A stretch of DNA of 9,011 nt from contig DAOUAJ010000400.1 in the NCBI GenBank assembly GCA_034433615.1, forward strand, positions 1 through 9,011. The letters run 5' to 3'. The DNA is from DAOUAJ01 sp034433615. GTDB lineage: Bacteria; Chloroflexota; Anaerolineae; DUEN01. Position numbers and translations under genes: made by a program. Of this stretch, positions 1 to 5,686 are shown one piece after another. Each line of letters opens with the position of its first letter. The stretch's first letter is position 1. The notes under the pieces were generated by a model, which was given only the letters and a program-made list of their open reading frames with translations, was not told the DNA's origin and did not search any database.

Positions 1-1440
1 CGCCCGCCGCATCATCTCTACCAGCATCGGCTGTGTCAGGCTGGCCGCGTTGGCCCGCAGATTCTCCAGCCGGGTAGGTTGCACCGTCCCCACTACCAGG
101 CTATTCCCCAGCCCGTAGCCGGGATCGGGCTCGTCAATGATGTAGACGGAGGGAAAAACCTGGGCAACCGTGGCAGCCAGCGCGTCCACCAGGCGGTAAT
201 CGTCGTGGGTCCGGCCCACGTTGATCGCCACCACTCCCTCCTCCGTGAGGCGGGCGCGCGCCAGTTGGAAAAACTCCACCGTCGTCAGATGGAACGGGAT
301 GTACGGCGGGCGGTACGCGTCCACGGCGATCACATCGTAGCGCCGAGCGCTGGCTTGCAGAAAGAAACGACCGTCCTGGGCCACAGCCTGCAGGTTTGGC
401 TCATTCATGGCGAAATAGCGCCGCCCGGCCTCGATCACGGTCGGATCAAGCTCGACCCCCTCGATTGGGATGGGGCCGAAGGCCCGGGTGTACAGCCGGG
501 CTACCGTGCCCCCCGCCAGGCCGATCAGACAGAGACTGTCCACCCGCTCGGCCGAGTAGGGCGGCGGGTTAAAGAAAGGGACAACCAGAAAGTAGTCCCA
601 AATCCCCTCGCTTAAAAACGCGTCGGGATCGTAAACAGACTGCAACCCCTGCCCCTCGTTGAGGAACAGCCAAGTCTCCGGCCCCTGGCGCACGACCTGA
701 ACGTAGTTGTAGGGGGTCTCCGCCTCGAATACCAGGCCGGCGACAGGTTTGATGGGCGCCGCCCGGGTCACCCAGGCGATGATCAGCACGATCAACAGCA
801 TACCTGCGTAGGGAAGCAGCGGACGGGCCTGGCGCATACACACCCACATGCCGTAAAGAGCGATGGCCAGCAACGTCCCCCCGAGCAGACTGAAGGTCAG
901 CCGGGTGCCGATCTGGGGAATGAGCACCAGCACGGGCAGGAAGGTGCCGACGATGCTGCCGACGGTAGAGAGGGCATAAATACGCCCGGCTGTCTGACCG
1001 CTGGAGCTGATGGCATCTACGGTCAGCCGGACGGCGAAGGGGGTGATGCATCCCAGCAAGATGACCGGTGCGGCGAAGAGGGCGAGGACACCGGCCAGGG
1101 AGCCGCCCAGGATGGCCACGTTGAAGTTGACATCGCCAAAGCCGCCCGCGGCCAGGGAGAGCACCGGCCGGGCGATCAGCGGCACCCACCCGACGAGGAA
1201 CCCCGCCCAGCCTGCCAGGCGACACAGCATCAGGGGATCAGGCGAGCGGTCGGCCAGGCGCCCGCCCAGGGTGTAGCCTGCGGAGAGGTAGAGCAGGATG
1301 AGGCCGATCAGGCTGGCCCAGACGAGGAGGGAGTTGCCGAACCAGGGCTCCAACAGACGCGAGGCTGCCAGCTCGACCCCCAGTGTCGTCATGCCGGCGA
1401 CGAACACCAGCCCATCCAGATAGCGCGCATGAACCCGCAC
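1..1440 (-). CDS. Fused multi-TM / spermidine-synthase-like protein, 3' end outside window
   Basis: The frame is open for 480 codons to the window edge, so the C-terminus is missing. The start is a GTG at 1440-1438; GGAGGAGG (1457-1450) lies 9 bases upstream. The ATG at 1448-1446 is out of frame and ends after 19 codons. Residues 1-225 are hydrophobic with several membrane segments (about 8-30, 38-58, 75-98, 106-135, 155-175, 181-200, 209-225), including ASRLLEPWFGNSLLVWASL, typical of the integral-membrane half of these fusions. From about 240 to 480 there is a spermidine-synthase/methyltransferase fold: nucleotide loop GLAGGTVAR (307-315), acidic VELD (329-332), QDGRF (355-359) and VDAYRPPYIPFHLTT (373-387). 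SpeE enzymes normally carry a second Asp in a DSTDP-like motif; only Asp374 is present here, so true polyamine synthesis is doubtful. A membrane-attached aminopropyltransferase or methyltransferase of unknown substrate is the safest reading. Confidence 0.9.
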   Translation of the reverse strand, partial: MRVHARYLDGLVFVAGMTTLGVELAASRLLEPWFGNSLLVWASLIGLILLYLSAGYTLGGRLADRSPDPLMLCRLAGWAGFLVGWVPLIARPVLSLAAGGFGDVNFNVAILGGSLAGVLALFAAPVILLGCITPFAVRLTVDAISSSGQTAGRIYALSTVGSIVGTFLPVLVLIPQIGTRLTFSLLGGTLLAIALYGMWVCMRQARPLLPYAGMLLIVLIIAWVTRAAPIKPVAGLVFEAETPYNYVQVVRQGPETWLFLNEGQGLQSVYDPDAFLSEGIWDYFLVVPFFNPPPYSAERVDSLCLIGLAGGTVARLYTRAFGPIPIEGVELDPTVIEAGRRYFAMNEPNLQAVAQDGRFFLQASARRYDVIAVDAYRPPYIPFHLTTVEFFQLARARLTEEGVVAINVGRTHDDYRLVDALAATVAQVFPSVYIIDEPDPGYGLGNSLVVGTVQPTRLENLRANAASLTQPMLVEMMRRA

Positions 1441-1500
1441 GAAATCATGCCTCCTCCACAGAATCCTCTCCTTCAACGGCTCACCTGCCCGCTCTTGACC

Positions 1501-1740
1501 TCATTCCGAGGAGTGAGAGCCAGGAGAAGTAGCCTCCAGCACGGCTCGGTTTCCGGAAGTGCATGCCAGGCCCACGATCAGGCCCAGGATCAGCGCGCCG
1601 GCGTAAGCGATGAGGCAGACGTAGATGGTGATCCAGACCCCCTTGACCACCGCGTTGAAGATCAGTTGGTGTTGAGATACTCCAGGTAGCCGTCCCTCTT
1701 CATGGACTCGATGGCAGCGTTCTCTCCGGAAAGTTGGGCA
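1501..1740 (-). pseudogene. Relic of a polar-amino-acid ABC transporter (binding-protein tail joined to permease fragment)
   Basis: Read on the minus strand, 1739-1662 encodes AQLSGENAAIESMKRDGYLE followed by YLNTN and a stop. This resembles the last residues of a family-3 solute-binding protein, where an AIxxMKxDGxLxxL helix precedes the C-terminus. At the same point the other frame opens as LIFNAVVKGVWITIYVCLIA and then YAGALILGLIVGLA (about 1661-1560), the first transmembrane region of a His/Gln/Arg-type permease. Similarity fades after about 1560 and the frame stops at 1501-1503. Both pieces are far too short for their families and lack a start, the rest of the permease and the ATPase, so this is a decayed remnant with an internal deletion. 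The family call is from recall of typical sequences; no search was run. It lies between the kinase terminator hairpins and the next gene. Confidence 0.65.
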
Positions 1741-1760
1741 CGGTCTCCCCGACCGTGCCC
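1736..1760 (-). terminator. Perfect 10-bp GC-rich hairpin, possible terminator
   Basis: The arms gggcacggtc (1736-1745) and gaccgtgccc (1751-1760) are exact reverse complements around a 5-base loop. It lies 48 bases past the sugar kinase stop. On the minus strand it is followed by AACTTTCC rather than a clean U-run, so it would be a weak intrinsic terminator or simply a stable 3' end structure. Its inner CGGTC...GACCG core is shared with the neighbouring hairpin. Confidence 0.5.
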
Positions 1761-1765
1761 CCTTT

Positions 1766-1785
1766 GGCCGGTCAGGAGACCGGCC
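1766..1785. terminator. Perfect 8-bp hairpin downstream of the sugar kinase
   Basis: The arms ggccggtc (1766-1773) and gaccggcc (1778-1785) pair exactly around a 4-base loop. It begins 22 bases past the kinase stop codon. On the minus strand no T-run follows. On the plus strand a T5 tract (1793-1797) follows after a short gap, so the symmetrical element might act in either direction. Together with the hairpin at 1736-1760 it forms a tandem pair of related palindromes. Confidence 0.5.
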
Positions 1786-1807
1786 GGGATCGTTTTTGGA
1801 TAGGCTC

Positions 1808-2770
1808 TTAGCGGACAACCTGACCCGAGTCCGCGGGCGGTTGTGCCCAATAAGCTTGAACCTGGGCCATATCTGGGTAACCTTCCACGTCGCCAGGGAC
1901 GGTGACGGCCAGCGCGCCGACCAGCGCCCCCAGGCGCAAACAATCCCGCCAGTCCCATCCCTTGAGCCAGCCAGCCAGAAAGCCGGCGTCGAATCCATCG
2001 CCTGCGCCGACCGGGTCCACGACGCGCGGGACAGGGTAGGCCGGAACGCACACACTCTCTTGCGCCGTACGCAGATAGGCTCCCCGTTTCCCCAGCTTGA
2101 CCACTGCCACTTTGACCCCTCCACTCAACACCGCCATCGCCAAAGCCTCCTCACCTTGACACTCGAAAAGCATCTCCCCTTCTTCCAACCCGACGAACAC
2201 CAGATCGGCACGGTTGCTCAAATCGCGCAGAACCTGCTGTGCCTCCGCCAATGGCCACAATTTCAAGCGCAGGTTGGGGTCGAATGAGACGGTGAGCCCG
2301 TGGTCCCGGGCCAACTCGATCGCACGATAGACCGCCGCGCGACAGCTCGCGCTCAGCGCGGGGGTGATGCCTGTCAGATGCAACAGGCGGGCGTCTCGGA
2401 AATAGGCCGGATCCAGGTCATCCGGCGCCAGATAGCTGGCTGCCGATCCGCGCCGGTAGTAAATCACGTTCACACGCCCCATCAACCCTCGCTCGCGGAA
2501 CATAACGGCCGTGGGGTGGTCAGGGTCCAATCGCACCTGCGAGACATCTACACCCTCACCGCGCAAAGACGTCAGGATATAGCGCCCGAACTCGTCATCA
2601 CCCAGCCGGCTGATCCAGCCGGCCATGTGGCCCAACCGGGCCACGCCGATGGCCACGTTGCTTTCTGCCCCCGCCGCGCGCCGCTGAAAGCGCTCGGCAT
2701 AGCGCAGCGGGCCATCCAATTCAGGACTCAGCAGGATTAACGTTTCCCCCAATGTGATCAGTTCCGGCAT
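1808..2770 (-). CDS. kdgK: PfkB-family sugar kinase, probable 2-keto-3-deoxygluconate kinase
   Basis: A complete protein of 320 residues, normal for the ribokinase/PfkB family. It phosphorylates a sugar or sugar acid with ATP in the cytoplasm. The N-terminal signature region is GAESNVAIGVARLG followed by ISRLGDDEFG (34-62). The C-terminal PfkB signature DPVGAGDGFDAGF (252-264) contains the catalytic base Asp258 and the anion hole. YYRRGSAASYLAPDDLD (104-120) and FDPNLRLKLW (163-172) closely resemble KDG kinases, which make 2-keto-3-deoxy-6-phosphogluconate in sugar-acid catabolism. Fructokinase or another PfkB specificity cannot be excluded. The start is the ATG at 2770-2768, preceded by GGGAGAGGAGG (2788-2778) with 7 bases of spacing; an ATG 11 codons further upstream would overlap the predicted -10 box. 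No other pathway gene (aldolase, uronate dehydratase) is in the window. Confidence 0.9.
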   Translation of the reverse strand: MPELITLGETLILLSPELDGPLRYAERFQRRAAGAESNVAIGVARLGHMAGWISRLGDDEFGRYILTSLRGEGVDVSQVRLDPDHPTAVMFRERGLMGRVNVIYYRRGSAASYLAPDDLDPAYFRDARLLHLTGITPALSASCRAAVYRAIELARDHGLTVSFDPNLRLKLWPLAEAQQVLRDLSNRADLVFVGLEEGEMLFECQGEEALAMAVLSGGVKVAVVKLGKRGAYLRTAQESVCVPAYPVPRVVDPVGAGDGFDAGFLAGWLKGWDWRDCLRLGALVGALAVTVPGDVEGYPDMAQVQAYWAQPPADSGQVVR

Positions 2771-2793
2771 CTTCGGGCCTCCTCTCCCAGCGT

Positions 2794-2822
2794 AGTGTAT
2801 CACGACCTGCGCTTTGCCTCAA
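2794..2822 (-). promoter_or_regulatory. Predicted sigma70-type promoter for the sugar kinase
   Basis: On the minus strand TTGAGG (2822-2817) is separated by exactly 17 bases from TACACT (2799-2794), which is preceded by TGA, giving an extended -10. Each hexamer matches 4 of 6 consensus bases. Transcription would start near 2787, leaving a leader of about 17 bases that contains the kinase Shine-Dalgarno. It is back-to-back with the GH57 promoter; no operator palindrome stands out between them. Confidence 0.5.
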
Positions 2823-2848
2823 GTCACCCTAACTGGCTTGATCGTTTG

Positions 2849-2877
2849 TTGGCAATGTCCTGGGAGGATGGTATAAT
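2849..2877 (+). promoter_or_regulatory. Strong sigma70-type promoter for the GH57 gene
   Basis: TTGGCA (2849-2854, 5 of 6 to consensus) lies 17 bases before a perfect TATAAT (2872-2877). The start point would be around 2884, giving a leader of about 45 bases ending in AGAAGAGGAG just before the ATG at 2930. This promoter lies downstream of the in-frame ATG at 2795, which argues against that earlier start. Confidence 0.75.
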
Positions 2878-2929
2878 GTCTGCACGTGAACTACCCCTTC
2901 TGAGAGGGCCAGGCATAGAAGAGGAGCTT

Positions 2930-4852
2930 ATGACCGGAAAAATCGGAGCCTTTGTCTTCGTCCTTCACAGCCATTTACCGTATGTCCGTCAAGCGGGCCG
3001 TTGGCCTCACGGCGAGGAGATGGTACACGAAGCAATGGCGGAGACTTATATCCCGCTGCTGAACGCGCTTTACGATCTGGTTGAGGAAGGCGAGCAGCCC
3101 AGGTTAACTATCGGCCTCACGCCGATCCTCCTGGAACAGGTTGCCGATCCCGACGTATGCAATCACTTCGACGCTTACCTGGACGAGCGGCTGGCTCTGG
3201 CCGAGGCGGACATTGAACGGTTCAGCCGGCCAGTCCTGGACGAGTGGCAAGAGGCCCACGACGCGGCATTGGCTCGACGCCAGGCGGTTCTGGCGCAACG
3301 GCGTCAGGCACTGTTGGAAGAGGCTACAGAGCAGGGGTTGGACGAAGATGACCCGCAGATCCAACAGATGCTGGCTGAACTGGAGGAAGATCCCGATCTC
3401 CCACCTCCTCCTATCCCTGTAGACAGGCAAGCAGCCGAGGTCGCCCAGAAGCAGCGGGATCACCTGCTCTACCTGGCCCGCTGGTACCGCGATTGGTATC
3501 GAGGCATCCAACGTTCCTTCCGGGAACGTTTTAACCGTGATCTGTCAGGCGCATTTCGCTACCTGCAGGAGATGGGCGTGGTGGACGTCCTCACCTCGAT
3601 GGCGACCCACAGCTACACACCCCTCCTGGAACGAGACTCCAGCATCTATGGGCAGTTGCGTACCGGTGTGGAGATCACTCGCCAGCACATGGGGCAGTTC
3701 TCTCGGGGGATATGGCTGCCGGAATGTGGCTATCGCCCGGCCTACATCAAGGAGGAGGGCGGCCACAGCTACATCAAGCCAGGTATAGAGGAGTTTCTGG
3801 CCGATTTCAACATCGGCTACTTTTTCACCGATACTCATGTCATCGAGGGGGGCGCGGTGGTGGGCAAGGCGGCCGGGGACGCCATCGGTCCCTACGGCGC
3901 CATCCCCAAGCGCAAGCTGGTGGTGCGCGAGTACGAGCGGCCGCGCGCCCGCGTGGGCACGACGTTTCGCCCCTACTACGTGCATGGCACAGAGGTGGCC
4001 GTGTTCGGCCGAGACGAAGGCACCGGCCTGCAAGTGTGGTCAGCCTCTTACGGGTACCCGGGCGATTTCATTTACCGGGAGTTTCATCGCAAAGACCACA
4101 TCTCCGGTCTCCAATACTGGCGTATCACCGGGGCAAAGGTTGACCTGGGCCAGAAAGAGTTGTACGATCCCTACCCGGCCTTCCAGCAAGTGAACCTTCA
4201 CGCCGATCATTTCGTTCATCTGGTGCGGGATCGTTTGGCCGATTATCACGGTCGCACAGGGGAGTACGGCATCATCGTCTCTGCCTACGACACCGAGCTA
4301 TTCGGGCACTGGTGGTTCGAGGGGATCGCCTGGCTGAAGGAGGTGCTGCGCCGTTTGGGACGGCATCCCGAGGTTGAGTTGACGACGGCCCGTGCTTATC
4401 TGGAGGCTCATCCGCCTGAGGAGGTCCTGGACATCCCCGAAAGTTCCTGGGGCAACGGCGGCGGGCATTGGACATGGCTCAACCCGGAGACGGAGTGGAT
4501 GTGGCCACTCATTCATGCAGCCGAGCGCACGATGGAAGAGATAGTGGCTCGCTATCCAGACGCCGAGGGGGAACTGTTGGAACTGTTGAACCAGACGGCA
4601 CGTGAGTTATTGCTATTGGAGTCCAGCGACTGGCCGTTCCTCGTCACTACCGGGCAGGCCAAAGCGTATGCCGTCAGTCGCTTCCAGGGGCATCTGGCCC
4701 GTTTTAACCATCTGGTCAGCATCGCCCGGCGGGGCTATCTCACGGAGGAAGATCGCCGCTTCCTGCATCAGGCGAAGGAACTGGACAATCCGTTCCCCAC
4801 CGTTGATTACCGGGCGTTCCGGGAACGGGAGCAGGTGGAGCGTAAAACATGA
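2930..4852 (+). CDS. GH57 family 1,4-alpha-glucan branching enzyme with DUF1957 C-terminal domain
   Basis: A 640-residue cytoplasmic enzyme that would cut alpha-1,4 links and re-attach chains as alpha-1,6 branches in glycogen. The N-terminus has HSHLPYVRQAGRWPHGEE (13-30) and EAMAETYIPLLNALYDL (34-50). The catalytic nucleophile is Glu265 in GIWLPECGYRP (260-270) and the acid/base Asp454 in SAYDTELFGHWWFEG (451-465). LQVWSASYGYPGDFIYREFH (367-386) and SSWGNGGGHWTWLNPET (505-521) are also typical. The helical C-terminal part (about 525-640), with ELLLLESSDWPFLVTTGQA, is the DUF1957 region. It resembles the Thermus branching enzyme (about 520 residues) but is longer, mainly from a charged insertion around residues 100-175. 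The start at 2930 is chosen from AGAAGAGGAG upstream, the promoter at 2849-2877, and the family N-terminus; an in-frame ATG at 2795 is rejected. An amylase activity is the main alternative. Confidence 0.93.
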   Translation: MTGKIGAFVFVLHSHLPYVRQAGRWPHGEEMVHEAMAETYIPLLNALYDLVEEGEQPRLTIGLTPILLEQVADPDVCNHFDAYLDERLALAEADIERFSRPVLDEWQEAHDAALARRQAVLAQRRQALLEEATEQGLDEDDPQIQQMLAELEEDPDLPPPPIPVDRQAAEVAQKQRDHLLYLARWYRDWYRGIQRSFRERFNRDLSGAFRYLQEMGVVDVLTSMATHSYTPLLERDSSIYGQLRTGVEITRQHMGQFSRGIWLPECGYRPAYIKEEGGHSYIKPGIEEFLADFNIGYFFTDTHVIEGGAVVGKAAGDAIGPYGAIPKRKLVVREYERPRARVGTTFRPYYVHGTEVAVFGRDEGTGLQVWSASYGYPGDFIYREFHRKDHISGLQYWRITGAKVDLGQKELYDPYPAFQQVNLHADHFVHLVRDRLADYHGRTGEYGIIVSAYDTELFGHWWFEGIAWLKEVLRRLGRHPEVELTTARAYLEAHPPEEVLDIPESSWGNGGGHWTWLNPETEWMWPLIHAAERTMEEIVARYPDAEGELLELLNQTARELLLLESSDWPFLVTTGQAKAYAVSRFQGHLARFNHLVSIARRGYLTEEDRRFLHQAKELDNPFPTVDYRAFREREQVERKT

Positions 4853-4872
4853 CGAGTGTCGGGTAACGAGTG
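4852..4872. repeat. Weak heptamer repeat at the GH57 stop codon
   Basis: Three 7-base units, acgagtg, tcgggta and acgagtg, follow the GH57 stop codon directly (TGA at 4850-4852). Units one and three are identical and the middle one is diverged (4 of 7). Alone it could be chance; it is listed because three clearer 7-bp-period repeats occur at other gene boundaries here. Confidence 0.35.
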
Positions 4873-5153
4873 TTTGCGGAGACCCCGCTACATTCCAAAG
4901 TCCCGTCAACGCGGGCGTGGGGTATTACATGTCAAGCATCGCAACACTCAGGAAACTCAAGGATATGAAATAGTCATACAACACAAAAAGCGGATGGCTT
5001 CCGCAAACACACGTCCCACGACAGGCGGCGGAAGGGACAGTGTGCGGCAAAAGGGAAGTTGACACCCACCGCCCGCCGTGAGGCTACAGCGTTTACCGCC
5101 ATGCTTCAAGACCAACAACCAACTGGCATTTCGGTCTGAAGGACAGGATTGAG
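4873..5153. other. Noncoding stretch between GH57 and the toxin-like gene
   Basis: About 280 bases without a recognisable gene. The frames that cross it give short products with no family resemblance. It looks less GC-rich than its surroundings (by eye), with an A-rich segment near 4955-4990. A small stem gcgga/tccgc lies at 4990-5004 and a larger imperfect hairpin at 5008-5044. A TTGACA occurs at 5059-5064 but no convincing -10 box lies 16-18 bases downstream, so no promoter is called. An AGGA at 5145-5148 serves as Shine-Dalgarno for the next gene. It could be a decayed gene, an untranslated leader or the flank of an acquired module. Confidence 0.5.
5008..5044. other. Imperfect hairpin in the noncoding stretch
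   Basis: CACACGTCCC (5008-5017) pairs with GGGACAGTGTG (5034-5044) over 10 base pairs with a single bulged A at 5039, around a 16-base loop. No T-run follows, so it is not a clear terminator. It could be part of a leader structure or a small RNA, but there is no covariation evidence. Confidence 0.3.
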
Positions 5154-5464
5154 ATGTTGATTGTGCGTTCGCAAAATGGCGTCCCCATTCGCTTGACTGA
5201 AGAACGGTGGCAACACATTGTTCACCGTCATCCAGAAATGGACGATCAACGCGAAAGGGTCTTGGAAACTGTCGCAGAGCCGGATATGATCCAAAAGGTG
5301 ATTTTGGTGAAGTGCTTGCCATTCGTTTCTATCCTGAGACTCTACGAACCAGCAAGTTTCTGGTAGCGGTGTATCGGGAACTCAGTCCCGATGACGGATT
5401 TATCCTAACGGCTTATTTGACCAGTCGGCCATCAGGCAGGAGAATAGTGCTATGGAAGCGGTAA
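5154..5464 (+). pseudogene. PBECR/BECR-fold-like putative RNase toxin, interrupted by a one-base frameshift
   Basis: Two overlapping frames join into one 103-residue protein. Frame one starts at ATG 5154 (AGGA at 5145-5148) and reads IRLTEERWQHIVHRHPEM (12-29) to EPDMIQK (42-48). The second frame continues GDFGEVLAIRFYPETLRTSK (49-68), FLVAVYREL and DGFILTAYLTSRPS...RIVLWKR, with a stop at 5462-5464. The switch falls at an A-run of four (5293-5296); five As would restore one frame. The pattern HIVxRHP ... SK(F/Y)LVxVYRE ... FILTAYxTxRPS is what I recall for phage/Barnase-EndoU-ColicinE5-RelE-like nucleases, often next to DUF2283 genes. A role as an RNA-cleaving toxin is inferred. The cause may be real inactivation, a sequencing error in the homopolymer, or -1 frameshifting at CAA AAG. 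As read without slippage, the product ends in an unrelated tail at 5366. The gene overlaps the DUF2283 start by 13 bases. Confidence 0.7.
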
Positions 5465-5670
5465 GAATTTTGGAAAAACCTAAGACAATCACGTGGGACT
5501 ACGACGAAGAGGCTGATGTTCTGTATCTTTCTGTTGGAGAACCTCAGCCAGCCATAGGTATGGATATTGGTGAAGGGGTCATCATACGTTACGACGAAGC
5601 CCGCAGAGAGGTGGTAGGGCTTACCTTGATTGGGTTACGCACACGACTGCTAAAGAATCTGAGCACCTGA
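5452..5670 (+). CDS. DUF2283 family small protein, putative antitoxin
   Basis: A 72-residue protein. WDYDEEADVLYLSVGEPQPA (15-34) followed by GEGVIIRYDEARREVVGLTL (41-60) fits DUF2283, a small beta-rich family (YDxxADxLYI ... VxxxYDxxxxVVGxxI) often encoded beside toxin-like genes such as DUF4258 or PBECR proteins. The antitoxin role comes from this gene pairing, not from demonstrated activity. Translation starts at ATG 5452, with AGGAG at 5438-5442 nine bases upstream inside the toxin-like gene. The 13-base overlap suggests translational coupling. Unlike its partner, this frame is intact. The pair looks less GC-rich than the flanking genes (by eye), consistent with acquisition as a module. 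The stop is 16 bases before the ArsA-like gene, so the module may be co-transcribed with it. Confidence 0.8.
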   Translation: MEAVRILEKPKTITWDYDEEADVLYLSVGEPQPAIGMDIGEGVIIRYDEARREVVGLTLIGLRTRLLKNLST

Positions 5671-5686
5671 CTGGATCGCTGAAAAG

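Noticed and set aside
79..615. Plus-strand open frame of 178 codons
   Set aside because: Antisense shadow of the spermidine-synthase-like domain; composition is atypical and no motif is visible.
569..1225. Long minus-strand open frame of 218 codons
   Set aside because: It is a shadow in another frame of the fused membrane/spermidine-synthase-like gene; its product is rich in Arg, Gly and Pro with no family pattern, while the adjacent frame reads as a clear membrane protein.
2771..2803. Upstream ATG adding 11 residues to the sugar kinase
   Set aside because: The strong GGGAGAGGAGG site serves the ATG at 2770, and the earlier ATG overlaps the predicted -10 box.
2795..2929. Upstream in-frame ATG that would add 45 residues to the GH57 enzyme
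   Set aside because: The near-consensus promoter at 2849-2877 lies inside this segment, the family N-terminus begins at MTGKIGAFVFVLHSHLPY, and the Shine-Dalgarno is at 2919-2926.
4856..5062. Small plus-strand open frame of 68 codons
   Set aside because: No Shine-Dalgarno, no family resemblance, and it runs through the hairpin region; probably noncoding.
5059..5064. Perfect TTGACA before the toxin-like gene
   Set aside because: No acceptable -10 hexamer at 16-18 bases; the best nearby, in GGCTACAG, matches poorly and at the wrong spacing.
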